In this document: positions 32,641-45,870 of the stretch, piece by piece
How positions within the stretch are numbered: position 1 is the first letter of the stretch
Layout of the letters: the number at the start of each line of letters is the position of its first letter
Source: Globodera rostochiensis
Taxonomy: Eukaryota; Nematoda; Chromadorea; Rhabditida; Heteroderidae
DNA: 64,000 nt
Direction: 5' to 3'
NCBI GenBank assembly: GCA_018350325.1
Contig: JAEVLN010000011.1
Location: 1,112,449-1,176,448, forward strand
Notes under the pieces: generated by a model
What the model saw: the letters and a program-made list of their open reading frames with translations, nothing else
The model's database searches: none
Told to the model about the DNA's origin: nothing
Program-made: the position numbers and the translations under genes

Positions 32641-33756
32641 CTAATTTTTTAAACATTTACTTATAATGAGTTTGAATTTGAGTTTCGCGAAATTTCGCGT
32701 ATTTTGGGGCTTCGATTTTGTGTTTTGGGTTCGGGTAGTGTGCCGAGCTTCGCCCAGCCCTGATCCGGACAACATCTGGTACTTTACAGTTTTGCGACCC
32801 CCTCTCCAAATCTGATGGAAAATCATATATGGGGGTTTCAAGGGTGCTGATCACGAATCTGACAATATTTTTTTGTTACTCCGCCCTTAAACCGGGTTTT
32901 GAATCGGTTCAAATTTTGAAAAACCATAGGGGGGACCCTTTTGGTCAACATCATTGAAAAATTTTTTATCTAAAAATATTCTGAAAATATGTTATTTTAC
33001 ACACGAATTCGTCAATAGAAAAAACTTGAGTCTAAAAAACCTCGAGTTTGGATCGGCATTTTTTTTTAATATTGCATCAATTGCAATTTGCTTTTTTTCA
33101 AATGATTCTTTTCATTTTGTTACCGGTTTCGGAGGCACATTAAAATAAACTTCTCTGTGAATAAAATATATTTAATATAAATATTCTCTTTTTGTTAATA
33201 TCTCTCTATTCTTAGGATTTTTTTTATTGCATCATTTTAGGTCGAAAATTTTAACACTTTTTATGTTGGTTTGCAAATATAAAAATAGTTGCATCATCTC
33301 AGTCCATATTAATGTCATTTGATTTGTTTTACGGCGACTAAAGAATATTGAGCAAAAGTCAGTTGACCAAAAATAAATGGCGTTTTTGACGGTTTCTTCA
33401 TTTTTAACTGATAAATCATTATTAAAAAATAGCATTCAATTCGAAGAAAGTTTGGCTCAAAAAATACATTATTAGCATTAAGAATTTCTTATTATTTTGC
33501 TAATATGAAGGGTCGAGATGATCAGATATTGAGCTGACGACAACATTAAGCATGAATTTTGGCTAACATTATTTATTGTCGATTTTTTATGTAATTTTAA
33601 TTGAAAAATATGGCTTCGAACGATTTGATCTTTTCAGGCAATAATAAAAGCATTTGATTAATAAAGATTGCCTTTTTATTGACAAAAACTAGTTTATTAC
33701 TAAAATTATTAACATTTTCAATAAAATTTAAAGAAATTCTTAAGGAATTGCAGGCA

Positions 33757-34641
33757 ATGAAACTTCGCCTATTAATTATTATTTTATTCTTTGCAACAAA
33801 TTTTACCCAAATTGCTTATTCTGTCGGCCAAAGTGGACAAAAATCAAAACTTTACAAATCATTTGATGAAATTTATGGAAAAGGATGGGATGATGAAAAT
33901 AATTATTCAAAAGACTTAAACTGTCGTCATGTTAAAGAAGAAGACCAAGACGTACAAGCTCCAAACACTTCTGATCAAAAAAAAATTGATGAAATATTGA
34001 AACAGAAATTTGATGAAATTTATGATGAAAATTGGTCGAAAGACGAAAAGAATTCAGCGCCAGATCAAGATGAGAGTGTCGATGAACAGCAAAATGAGTC
34101 CAATGAATGTGAAAAAATTGAGTCTGATCAGCAAAAACGTGAAATTATCGAAAAATTCCATGAAATGAAAGAAAATTATAAGAAAAACAGAAAATATTCC
34201 ACAAATGAATGGGCTGAAATTGAGTTAAAAATATCAAATGGTTTGGGAGTTGGTCGCTCAACAATTTATAAATGGAGCAAAGAATTGGGCCTAAGTCGAG
34301 AAAAGTTTTCTGAGTTTGAAAAAAGTAAAATTTTGAAACAATTTGATCAGATTAAAAGCAAATGTAAGAAGGCCAATCTCAAAAACATTTCAATGAATGA
34401 ACTCGATGAGAAAATTGCAAAAAAATTGGGCGTTTCTACCAGCACAATTATTGTATGGAAGCGCAAATTTGGCTTTTCTGTTAGCAATAAAATTTCTGAC
34501 GCAACAAAAATTGGGATTTTGAAAGAATATGCCAAAATAAAAGGAAAAAATCCGAAAATGAGTGATTGTGACATTGCTGATTTGTTGAAAATCTCAAGAA
34601 GCAGTTTAAAAAGATGGAAAGCTCAATTAGAGAAGAAATAA
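33757..34641 (+). CDS. Secreted tandem-HTH protein, class II, three-HTH form, 294 aa
   Basis: The ATG at 33757 follows the family leader 'ggaattgcaggca'; the longer open frame upstream reads the conserved flank and is not used. Signal peptide MKLRLLIIILFFATNFTQIAYS. FDEIYGKGW and FDEIYDENW are separated by the LNCRHVKEEDQDVQAPNTSDQ linker. A short Gln/Glu-rich segment (DESVDEQQNESNECEK) follows, then three HTH-like repeats: KISNGLGVGRSTIYKWSK (like 25218), IAKKLGVSTSTIIVWKR and IADLLKISRSSLKRWKA. It is the shortest complete member. No KRRK patch. It stops after KRWKAQLEKK without an acidic tail. Confidence 0.85.
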   Translation: MKLRLLIIILFFATNFTQIAYSVGQSGQKSKLYKSFDEIYGKGWDDENNYSKDLNCRHVKEEDQDVQAPNTSDQKKIDEILKQKFDEIYDENWSKDEKNSAPDQDESVDEQQNESNECEKIESDQQKREIIEKFHEMKENYKKNRKYSTNEWAEIELKISNGLGVGRSTIYKWSKELGLSREKFSEFEKSKILKQFDQIKSKCKKANLKNISMNELDEKIAKKLGVSTSTIIVWKRKFGFSVSNKISDATKIGILKEYAKIKGKNPKMSDCDIADLLKISRSSLKRWKAQLEKK

Positions 34642-35251
34642 CATTTGAAAATATCGGACTTTGTCATAAATTACACTTTGTATAATTTAGCAAAAAATAA
34701 TTTTTTAGGGATTCTAAAACGATAAAAAAAAATGCAATTTTATTTATATATAAATGTGTTAGATTTTTGATCAACTTTTGGGACTGCCCATTTTAAGGTT
34801 TATTTTGTATTTTTTATCGATTGACTTCAATGATCGATCAAAGTTTTAATCGCCTATTTAATTTACAAATGTAATTTTTACTATTAAAAAATTTTGTATT
34901 TATTCTCCTATTTAAATTTAAACATATTTAGATTGTCACAAATAAATTTATGTTTTTTTATTTCCAATTTTTTTCAGTTGCAACATATTGCTTTGTCATA
35001 TTTTTTGATTAATTTTTTTGACTAAAATATGAAGGACGTCAAATGCGTTTGGCAATATCATTAATATTTTCTAATTATATAAATAAATTATTCGTAAAAT
35101 GAACACAACCAACTCACATGACAAAACCGAATTTTTTGGTCCCAATTTGGTCCATTGTCTCATTATCAACCGCCATTTTAATGTGTGTTTTTGTCGCATT
35201 CATCCCTATCAGACGTGAACAAATGATAATAACTCTTGAAGTGTTTAGAAC
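34642..35251. other. 3' flank of the 33.8 kb gene, no gene seen
   Basis: AT-rich DNA with no supported exon. It begins with a short version of the family 3' flank ('atcggactttgt') and is otherwise unique. Confidence 0.5.
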
Positions 35252-36423
35252 CAGGGCTGCGTCGAAACCTTTCGATTTCGATTTCGATTTCGATAATTTC
35301 GAGGTTTTTCTTTCGTTTCGATTTCGAAAATCGAAAGCCGAATTCTTCGAAATTTTTGTCGAAAGAGAAATATGTTCATTTGTTTTTCATAACATGTTTA
35401 CTTTCTATTAGAGTTGGTCGGGACCGGGATTTTTGGGAAAAATCGGGACCGGGATTGACCGGGATCGTGAAAGCCGGGATCGGGATCGGGACCAGCATCT
35501 CAAACCGGGACCGGGATGGGGATCGGGATGGGGATCGGGATTTTGCCTTTTCAAAAACCGGGATCGGGACCGGGAAACGGGAAAAACCGGGACTAGCAAT
35601 CAAAAAAATTTTTTTTTGTAATGATTACAAGGTGAAACCAAATTTTTTTTTTATTTTCAAAAATATATTCCCCATTGTCTTTAATGTCGATTGCTCACCA
35701 GTAATTTTTTTTGTGATGAAACCCCCAAAAAAAATGGGTTTTGAATCACTCGAAATTATTGAAAAAAGCAAATTATTTTAGAAAAGTAAAGGGAGTTCAA
35801 CCAAAAAATGAAATGTATTTGTGAATTGTATCTAAAATATTTTTAAAAAAAGCGGAAAATTTAAAAGAATTTTGCGATTATTTACACCATTGTAAATGTT
35901 AAGAGAAAGTCGGAAAAAATCACTTACACACTAGGGGATCTGAACCACCAACCCACCCAAAAAGCGCCCACCACTCACCACTACACTACAACCAAGCATA
36001 ATCTAGTGCTCAAAAATCCCAAGAAAACTATTGTCTGCTTAATTTTTATAATAGATGATAGCCTTTCTAATGCTGAAGGAGAAAATGACTCGGACGGAGC
36101 CACAACTTCAACTCAATCTCGACCAAATCCGAAAACCCCTTTAACAATTGAAAAAGCGTTTTCCCAGTGGGCAAAAAATGGTGAAAAAACAATTGTTTTG
36201 ATTTTTGATTTATTTATGTTAATATTATTGCCAATGATGTCGAATTTATTAAGGGAACAATTTTTTAAAAAACGGTGCATTTTTGTTTCACTTTCGAAAA
36301 GTCTTTCGATTTCGATAATTTCGAGGTTTTTCTTTCGTTTCGATTTCGAAAACCGAAATAAAAAAATTTCGATTTCGAAGTCAATTTCGATTTCGATTAA
36401 ATTTTTCTTTCGACGCAGCCCTG
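35252..36423. mobile_element. hAT-like element, 1172 bp, TSD TTTAGAAC
   Basis: Terminal inverted repeats CAGGGCTGCGTCGAAA / TTTCGACGCAGCCCTG. The 8-bp target duplication TTTAGAAC occurs at 35244-35251 and 36424-36431. Subterminal 'tttcgatttcgatttcg' repeats occur at both ends. The interior holds a nested block of 'gggaccgggatcgggat' repeats starting 'tagagttggtcggg' at 35410, resembling the element at 62648. An open stretch near 36050-36200 (SNAEGENDSDGATTSTQS...) has no recognisable transposase motif, so autonomy is unlikely. Confidence 0.9.
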
Positions 36424-36431
36424 TTTAGAAC

Positions 36432-39328
36432 TTGTACAAAATAAAATTTTGATTTAAACAATTTTTTTTTGTAAAAATATATTTATAAAAACTATCCAAT
36501 TTTCGAAAATGCTTGCACACTTTCAAAACTTTTAACTCCAAATCAATCAATTAATTAATCAAAAACTTTTAATAAATCCCTCAATTTTAATTAAACCCTA
36601 AATAGGTAAATTTAAAAAACTCCTTAGTGCGTGATAATCACATGAATTAAACACTTCATTCACACAACAAAATTCCAATCAAAAAATGTTTATAAACTTT
36701 CTCACCCGTTTATTCTTGATAGATTTATTAATTATTAATAGGCTAAAAACAGGTTATCAGAAGTGGCAAAATCAAAGTCAAAAGTCTTAAAATACAGTAT
36801 TTTAATTTATATAATTTTTATAAAATTTTTATTGCATTAGAAAGTTTATTAAACTCATTTTTTGGAAAGCACAATCTTGCAATCACAAAATAAGACTTAG
36901 GATTAAACTCCATCAAATAGTAAACGACGGCACTTTCTGGTGATTGCGTGTTAATTAATTTTATTAAATTACCCCCGAATTCGGCGAACAAAATTTTCGA
37001 TTTTTTTTAAATTTTATTTTATCGCGTAGGCACTTATTAATTTTATAAAAAATAAAAACAACCATGAAACAACATAAAATTCAGCAGCACGGCGGGGCCT
37101 TCTCTATATGTGAATACCCAAGCATGCTATTAATCAGTTTCTAATTAATTAAATTTAATTACACACGCCCCCCCACCTGCCAGAATTTATCCAAACCCAT
37201 CATCCATCAAGTTTGCCGTCCGTCGTACCCTCACCGTTCCCAAAATTCCCATTCTCAGAGAGCTCAGAGAGCCTCCCCACCCATCAACAGCAAGCAGCAC
37301 ACACAACGTTTCCGTCCCCCTCCCCTTCCCCCAGTTTCGACCATACAATAATATAACCATGATGCAATTTTCGTGGTGCATTCGACAAACGATGGATGTT
37401 ATTTATAAGAAAAATGGCGTGTGAAGGGGGGGGGGTGGGGAGCTGATGGAGCACACCGGGGGACGGGGCGGCGGAGTTGAAGGAGAGGGGCAAATAAATG
37501 GTGATAAATTGGGATGGGAATGAACGAATGAATAACTGACGCTGCCGTCGTCAAAAATTCCATTGAAAAAGCGCCATGATACGTAGCAGTGTGTTCATTA
37601 AAGCGTTTATTTAATTTCATTTTTTGTAAAGATTGTTAGCCATTTTTTAATTTTATGATTTTATATTTTTTGAATTGCGAAAGCATTTCACATTTTTTTA
37701 TCATTTATTTTAAAAATTTATTTTTAATCATTTATCTTTTGTTTTATGATTTTATTCCCTTTGCTGTTGGTATTGGGCATTTTGTGCTTCCAAAATGATT
37801 TTTTACATTTATTTGTTCAGTAATTTATGTTTATAAACATTAACATAATGAGCAAATCAATTAAGCCGGTGATATTTTGTCACTCTTGCTTCCTGGACAT
37901 TTTGTCCATCCAGGACATTTCATCATCCTGTTATTGGACAAAAAAAATCTATGGAAATCACATAATCAGTTAATCAAGCAGATCACGCTAAAAGCAAATT
38001 ATATAAATTTGCAATGGGAAAATGTCCGTGTACGTTTTTTAAGCATCTGGGTTTATTGTGATAAAAGTTCTTAACAAAAAATTCAAAATTCTAAGCGAAC
38101 GCATAATTTATTTTTATGAAATTTTGAAAGAAATAATGACAAAAAACAATTTTTTTTTGTCTTATCACTAAATAGCGCGGCGGCCAACGGAGTAACAGCA
38201 CCACAGCCACATTCCATTGTCATGCCTGTTTACGACCAACCGAAAACTGTACAAATATTGTGCCCTCGCCCATTCATTCCCTCCAAATTTTTCGTCGACA
38301 CATTTTTCGGCCTCGAGACCATCCGACCAAATGAATAGTGCACAAAAAATGAAGCAAAATTGTCCAATTCAATTCTCGTCCCCGTCCATATGACCCCTAA
38401 AAATTTTGGTCGTATGCCTCTGTACCGCTCTTCCCCCCCCCCCCGCCATTTCCAAAAAAAAATGCTTAAAAATCACCCCTGAAGCGCTGCCCACAACGTC
38501 GTCGTCACCCGATCAGCAAGAGGGCAAACACCACGTGGGCCACTTTTTGCTTCTCTTGTCGTGGTGGTTGTTGGTTGAGTGGAGGGGGTGGAGGAGGGGC
38601 GGGGGGGGGAGTGATCAGCCGACGACGATGACAAACATTTATTTGTCCATACCACCGATCGCGGACAAAATTATTTTCTCACCGATCAGTTCCCCGCCCC
38701 CCCGCCCCCCCCCGCCCACCGCCCACCGCCTTCGCGCCTCGTGGGCGAACGGAATGAGAATATAATGAATAAACTCATCATCACTTCCCATCACACCCCA
38801 GGGGGCACACATGACGATGAAATCAGCCCATTTTTCATCGCTAAATGTTGTGGTGGTGGTGCTGCGTGCATATACCTACATATTTACGCACGCATTTCAT
38901 TTGGTTCTGGTGGATAAATATGGCGTACAAAACATACGAATGGAAGCAGATCATTTACACAAGCTGGGTTAAATGTTCCGGTTTCAATCAACCTTAACGG
39001 ACGAGGGCATTTTGCCGTCTTTGGAGTTAGTTATCTTCAACTGAACAGGAGCCACTATTTTTTGAGAGGTCATAGACCAACCGGACCTGAATTTTCAAAA
39101 TTTTGTTCCTTTAAACTATGGTCTGTCCTTTATTCGCTATGATCAATATAAGTGATCATTTTGGTTGCACATTAAATTAATCGCTATCACTGATCAAATA
39201 ATAGGTCACACTGAACTGATCGCTATAGGTCCCATTAAATTGACTATCGCTGATCCACTGATATTTCTACTGAAAAAGTGATCACAAACTTTCTAACCAT
39301 TTTTTCAGGAAATAAAAACTGTAACAAA
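36432..39328. other. Intergenic region upstream of the aminotransferase gene
   Basis: About 2.9 kb without a supported gene. Sections 37160-37500 and 38400-38770 are pyrimidine-rich with C and G runs of 7-14 bases and CCACC/CCGCC stretches; open frames there are proline-rich and motif-free. 'tttttcag' at 39301-39308 just before the start codon fits a trans-splice or 5'-UTR intron acceptor. Confidence 0.5.
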
Positions 39329-41385
39329 ATGAAAACGCTTCAACCAGCTAAAAGTATTCTTCGTCACGCCGCTCGCGCGATGAGCTCCCTGTCCGATGGT
39401 GCCGTTGCAGCACCGGTTGAACAACAACCAGCCGAATCAGACAGATCCACATTCTACGTGAGTTTTTGCAGGAAATTAATGTGTTCTTAACAGAGAACAA
39501 CAAATTTGGTGGCATAATGTTTAATTAGTCCCATTTTACAGCACAAAGATTTATCCATTGTGCGTGCCACCGGTGCCCAACTGCAGCCGAAGCCCTTGGG
39601 CACAGTTGATCAGCTGAAGTTTGGTCACCACTTTGCTGATCACATGATGGAGGTGGACTGGTCCGACACGGCGGGCTGGAGTCGGCCCGAAGTTTGCCCG
39701 TTGCGCAATCTTCAGCTCCATCCGGGCGCAAAAGTACGTTTTCAACTTTTTGACCTCTTGAGTGATTTATGGTATTTGCATAATTTATAAACCTTGTCCA
39801 TCCCTTAGTAAATTTTTTGTATATATTCCATATTCCTTTAAGGTGCTCCATTATGCTATTGAACTGTTCGAAGGCATGAAAGCTTACCGGGGCATTGATG
39901 ATCGCATCCGGTTATTCCGTCCAGACATGAACATGGCGCGCATGAAGCGTACTGCAATTCGTGCAGCACTTCCAGTTAGTCAATTCTGATGAATTTTCAT
40001 AAAAATAACTGCTTCAACCCGAAGGACTTTGATGCGGAAGAGTTGATGAAGATCATCGGCGAGCTGGTTCGGCTTGATCGGGAATGGGTGCCCTACTCCT
40101 CCTCTTCCTCCCTGTACATTCGGCCCACACTGATCGGCACTGATCCGACATTGGGTGTCGCGCATTCGCGAACCGCCAAACTGTTCGTGCTGACCGGACC
40201 CGTGGGCACCTTCTTCCCCACTGGATTCCAACCAATTGCGCTGTTTGCGGACCCGAGCTATGCACGCGCGTTCCCCGGCGGGGTCGGCGCTTACAAAATG
40301 GGATGGTAGGCATTTTGTCGTGACAATTGGGTCAAAAGTAGGACCGGGATCAGTACTAAATGTTCTATTTTTTCCATTTTGCTACTGAATTTTGGTTTCG
40401 GTTTTCAAAATTTCCTGTAAAACTCCCTTATATGACCGGTTTTTTACTAATCATTTTTTTTTGTCACTTAGTCTTGGTTTCTTAACCACAAATTTAGTCC
40501 CGGTCCCGTAAAACCTTAGCAATTTGTCACATTGCAAAAAAGGATTGCAGAACAAATAAATATGTGCCATTGCAAAGACCAGTGCAAAGCGAAATTAAGA
40601 AATTTTAATTTTTATCCAACATTTTTTAAATGATTTTTTTGTAGCAATTATGCGCCAAGCATACTGATCGGGAAGCAAGCAAATGAACTGGGATGCCAAC
40701 AAGTGCTGTGGTTGTCTGGGTCCGATGAAAAGATTACGGAAGTTGGAGCCATGAACATTTTCGTCTATTGGCGAAATGAATGTGGAGGTAAACAATATTT
40801 AAATGCTGTCTGAATTTAATTATTTAATAAATATATAGGTATATATTTTTTAAAAAATATTAATACTTAAACTACTAAATTTATGAAAAATTCACAAAAA
40901 GTTAATAAAACAATTTGAATTTTTAGAGTTGGAGCTGGTCACTCCACCACTGAACGACGGACTTATTTTGCCCGGTGTCGTCCGGGACTCGGTGTTGCTT
41001 ATTGCGCGTGAATGGGGCGAGTTCCGGGTCACCGAACGCTACCCGACCATGGCAGAGCTGCGCCGAGCGCTCCATGAGCGCAGGGTTCGATTTTGGATCA
41101 TTTGATGTTTAAAACAGATTTTTAATTTAATTGAAACATTAAAATGATAATAAAAAATTTGTTCAAAATTTTAAGCTGCTACAAATGTTCGGCTGCGGCA
41201 CCGCCTGCGTGATTTCGCCGATTGGGCGCATTGCGTACGTGGAGCGTGGCACGGGCCGTGTGGAGGACATGCAAATCCCGACGATGGTCTCCAAGGCGAC
41301 GGTGATGCAACGCCTGTACGAGACCATCAACGACATCCAGTACGGGCGCATGGATCGGCCAGAATGGATTCGGGTAGTGGACTGA
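39329..41385 (+). CDS. bcat-1: Branched-chain amino acid aminotransferase, 7 exons
   Basis: This PLP-dependent class IV aminotransferase interconverts Leu, Ile and Val with their 2-oxo acids using 2-oxoglutarate/glutamate. Exons with continuous phase: 39329-39457, 39542-39733, 39843-39974, 40025-40305, 40645-40787, 40927-41084, 41176-41385, giving about 414 residues, normal for eukaryotic BCATs. Landmarks: [83 protein letters not shown] (the Lys that binds PLP), [11 protein letters not shown]-(intron)[45 protein letters not shown] and DIQYGR near the end. The basic N-terminus ([13 protein letters not shown]) suggests mitochondrial import. 'tttttcag' precedes the ATG by 20 bp, consistent with a spliced leader site. 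Exon 4's acceptor (cccgaag) is the weakest junction. Intron 4 holds a MITE relic. Confidence 0.95.
40334..40520. mobile_element. Decayed TAGAGTTGG-type MITE in bcat intron 4
   Basis: Parallels 62648-62879 in the same orientation: 'gggatcagtactaaatgttc', 'ttttccatttt', 'actgaattttggtttcgg', 'aaaactcccttatatgaccgg', 'actaatcatttttttt' and 'tagtcccggtcccg'. The ends are degraded and no target duplication is visible. Confidence 0.65.
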
Positions 41386-41659
41386 TCAGATGATAATCGA
41401 ATCGTCGGAGTCAAACCAGCAGGGGTTACCAACAACAATTCGAGATTTAGACTGATCAAATTTTTTTGAAAATGATCAGACCCAATCAAATGGATGGACT
41501 GCTCCAATTTTAAGCACAAAATTTAAGGTGCTCGAAATCCGCTATTTAAACTTTTTCACTCAAATCGTCACTCAATTAATTGGTAACCCTCATTTTACAT
41601 CATTTATAACTATTTTTGTTTGTATTTATGCATAAACGAAATAAACGCAATAACCCAAA

Positions 41660-43667
41660 TTATCATCAAAGAATTGTAAAAAAACAGACCAGAATTGCAG
41701 CAATGACACCAGAATTGGAACAAAAGACAGAATTGTAACAAAAACAGACCAGAATTGCAACAAAAACAGACCAGAATTGTCAAAAACAAATCTGAATTAC
41801 AGAGACCAAATTAGAGAACGGACTTAGGGATCGACCGAGATTTCGATCGAGATTCTCGATAAATCTCGAATCTCGAAAAATCTCGAAAAATTTAACGAGA
41901 TTTTTCGAGATTTTAATATTGCAATTTGTTTCAAAACAGAAATTGTTTGCATTTTTCATGTTCGCACCCCCATCCCTCAAAATGGCGGGGGTCGGGGACG
42001 ACCAAATTGTCGGGGTCGTGGGTTGGGGTTGAAGAAAATCTGTTCATAAAATTTTTTTGTTTAATAAAAATTTCAGCATTTTTTTAAATAAAAATTTCAG
42101 AAAAATTTCAGCAATGTCTTCACTAGGCAAGCATTTTTAAATCCGTTAATCGTCTTTAAAGAGCTCGAAAGTGAAAGGGAATTTTGTAATTTCTGGAAAA
42201 AAAATTTGATGGAGGTATCGTCATGTTTGACAAAAATGGTGGTGTTTTTAGAAGTTTTTTAGGAATGGGAGAAATTTTTTTTGAAGCTTTTAGCAATGTT
42301 TGTTAAGAAAATTGCTTCAGAATTAACGCAATTCGGCCAACACTTCTTAAATTTTGGAAGTTATCAGTGAAAATTTTTGACTATAACTTGTTGAATTCTC
42401 AAAATTAAAAAAAAACAGATCAATTTTTTTCGATCGAGGTTCTCGATCGAATATTTTTCGATCGAGATTTCGATCGAGAATCTCGATCGGTCCTATCTCT
42501 AGACCAAATTGAAGCAATAAAACCAGAATTGCAACAAAAGACAGAATTGTGACAAAAACGGATCAAAATTGCAACAAAAACAGACCAGAATTGCAACAAA
42601 AACAGACCAGAATTGCAAAAAAGACAGAATTGTAACAAAACAGATCAGAATTGTAACAAAAAGCAGAACTGAATAACAGGAAAAAGACCAGAACTGCAGC
42701 AATAAAATCAGAATTACAACAAAAAAAAAAACAGACCAGAATTGCAAAAAAGACAGATGTAACAAAAACAGGCCAGAATTGCAAAAAAGACAGAATTGTA
42801 ACAAAAACGAACTAGAATTGCAGCAAAAACAGACCAGAATTGCAGCAAAAGACAGAATTGTAACAAAAACAGACCAGAATTGCAACAAAAACAGACCAGA
42901 AATTCCAACAAAAGACAGAATTGTAACAAAAATAGACCAGAATTGCAACAAAAACAGACCAGAATTGTCAAAAACCAAATCTGAATTACAGGAAAAAGAC
43001 CAAATTGCAGCAATAAAACCAGTATTGCAACAAAAACAGACCAGAATTAAACAAAGACCAGAATTGCAAAAAAGACAGAATTGTAACAAAAACAGACCAG
43101 AATTGCAACAAAAACAGACCCGAAATTCCAACAAAAGACAGAATTGTAACAAAAACAGACCAGAATTGCAACAAAAACAGACCAGAATTGCAGCAAAAGA
43201 AAGAATTGTAACAAAAACAGACCAGAATTGCAAAAAAAGACAGAATTGTAACAAAAACAGACCAGAATTGCAACAAAACAGAACCCGAATTCCAACAAAA
43301 TGACAGAATTGTAACAAAAACAGACCAGAATTGTAACAAAAACAGACCAGAATTGCACACAAACCAGACCCTAAAATTCCAACAAAAGACAGAATTGTAA
43401 CAAAAACAGACCAGAATTGCAACAAAAACAGACCAAGAATTGCAGCAAAAGAAAGAATTGTAACAAAAACATACCAGAAATTGCAAAAAAAGACAGAATT
43501 GTAAACAAAAACCACCAGAAATGAGCAACAAAAACAGACCCGAAATTCCAACAAAAGACAGAATTGTAACAAAAACAGACCAGAATTGCAACAAAAACAG
43601 ACCAGAATTGCAGCAAAAGAAAGAATTGTAACAAAAACAGACCAGAATTGCAAAAAAAGTACAGAAT
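41660..43667. repeat. 22-bp minisatellite plus first unit of a 1793-bp tandem duplication
   Basis: Units of 'aattgcaacaaaaacagaccag' and variants run from about 41683, pause for a unique segment at 41810-42480, and resume at 42500-43660. The span 41875-43667 is repeated head-to-tail at 43668-45460. The unique segment contains an inverted 'tcgatcgagattctcgatc' cluster at 42430-42490. Very long open frames on both strands come from the repeat unit, not from genes. Confidence 0.92.
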
Positions 43668-45690
43668 GAAAAATCTCGAAAAATTTAACGAGATTTTTCG
43701 AGATTTTAATATTGCAATTTGTTTCAAAACAGAAATTGTTTGCATTTTTCATGTTCGCACCCCCATCCCTCAAAATGGCGGGGGTCGGGGACGACCAAAT
43801 TGTCGGGGTCGTGGGTTGGGGTTGAAGAAAATCTGTTCATAAAATTTTTTTGTTTAATAAAAATTTCAGCATTTTTTTAAATAAAAATTTCAGAAAAATT
43901 TCAGCAATGTCTTCACTAGGCAAGCATTTTTAAATCCGTTAATCGTCTTTAAAGAGCTCGAAAGTGAAAGGGAATTTTGTAATTTCTGGAAAAAAAATTT
44001 GATGGAGGTATCGTCATGTTTGACAAAAATGGTGGTGTTTTTAGAAGTTTTTTAGGAATGGGAGAAATTTTTTTTGAAGCTTTTAGCAATGTTTGTTAAG
44101 AAAATTGCTTCAGAATTAACGCAATTCGGCCAACACTTCTTAAATTTTGGAAGTTATCAGTGAAAATTTTTGACTATAACTTGTTGAATTCTCAAAATTA
44201 AAAAAAAACAGATCAATTTTTTTCGATCGAGGTTCTCGATCGAATATTTTTCGATCGAGATTTCGATCGAGAATCTCGATCGGTCCTATCTCTAGACCAA
44301 ATTGAAGCAATAAAACCAGAATTGCAACAAAAGACAGAATTGTGACAAAAACGGATCAAAATTGCAACAAAAACAGACCAGAATTGCAACAAAAACAGAC
44401 CAGAATTGCAAAAAAGACAGAATTGTAACAAAACAGATCAGAATTGTAACAAAAAGCAGAACTGAATAACAGGAAAAAGACCAGAACTGCAGCAATAAAA
44501 TCAGAATTACAACAAAAAAAAAACAGACCAGAATTGCAAAAAAGACAGATGTAACAAAAACAGGCCAGAATTGCAAAAAAGACAGAATTGTAACAAAAAC
44601 GAACTAGAATTGCAGCAAAAACAGACCAGAATTGCAGCAAAAGACAGAATTGTAACAAAAACAGACCAGAATTGCAACAAAAACAGACCAGAAATTCCAA
44701 CAAAAGACAGAATTGTAACAAAAATAGACCAGAATTGCAACAAAAACAGACCAGAATTGTCAAAAACCAAATCTGAATTACAGGAAAAAGACCAAATTGC
44801 AGCAATAAAACCAGTATTGCAACAAAAACAGACCAGAATTAAACAAAGACCAGAATTGCAAAAAAGACAGAATTGTAACAAAAACAGACCAGAATTGCAA
44901 CAAAAACAGACCCGAAATTCCAACAAAAGACAGAATTGTAACAAAAACAGACCAGAATTGCAACAAAAACAGACCAGAATTGCAGCAAAAGAAAGAATTG
45001 TAACAAAAACAGACCAGAATTGCAAAAAAAGACAGAATTGTAACAAAAACAGACCAGAATTGCAACAAAAACAGACCCGAAATTCCAACAAAAGACAGAA
45101 TTGTAACAAAAACAGACCAGAATTGTAACAAAAACAGACCAGAATTGCAACAAAAACAGACCCGAAATTCCAACAAAAGACAGAATTGTAACAAAAACAG
45201 ACCAGAATTGCAACAAAAACAGACCAGAATTGCAGCAAAAGAAAGAATTGTAACAAAAACAGACCAGAATTGCAAAAAAAGACAGAATTGTAACAAAAAC
45301 AGACCAGAATTGCAACAAAAACAGACCCGAAATTCCAACAAAAGACAGAATTGTAACAAAAACAGACCAGAATTGCAACAAAAACAGACCAGAATTGCAG
45401 CAAAAGAAAGAATTGTAACAAAAACAGACCAGAATTGCAAAAAAAGACAGAATTGTAACAAAAACAGACCAGAATTGCAACAAAAACAGACCCGAAATTC
45501 CAACAAAAGACAGAATTGTAACGAAAACAGACCAGAATTGCAACAAAAACAGACCAGAATTGCAGCAAAAGAAAGAATTGTAACAAAAACAGACCAGAAT
45601 TGCAACAAAAACAGACCAGAATTGCAAAAAAGACAGAATTGTAACAAAAACAGACCAGAATTGCAACAAAAGACAGAATTGGGTAAATAT
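43668..45690. repeat. Second unit of the 1793-bp duplication and expanded 22-bp minisatellite
   Basis: Starts 'gaaaaatctcgaaaaattt', exactly 1793 bp after the first occurrence at 41875, and is nearly identical. In this copy the minisatellite has cleaner higher-order periods, a block of about 165 bp ending 'cccgaaattccaacaaaag' repeating several times at 45060-45500. It ends near 45690. Confidence 0.92.
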
Positions 45691-45870
45691 GGATCATTCG
45701 GTCTCCCAGTGTAAAAGGGACATTCCAGTACCAAAAGTAAAAATGAACCCCCTTTCTCCGCAGGAAGACAACTGTGCACAGGACCCCGGCAAGGGTAGGG
45801 AATTAAGGGGTAGTCAAAAGGTGTGTGTGTGAAAAGCTATTTTCATCAAAACGGCTAAGATAAACGGCTA

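Noticed and set aside
36006..36428. Frame of 140 codons inside the hAT-like element considered as transposase
   Set aside because: No BED zinc finger, DDE or hAT dimerisation motif visible; the end reads through the subterminal 'tttcgatttcg' repeat.
42499..45779. Very long open frames (up to 424 codons) rich in CFCCNSGLFLLQF or QQKQTRNSNK on both strands
   Set aside because: They read through the 22-bp minisatellite in several frames and both strands at once; no start context, splice signals or conserved domain.
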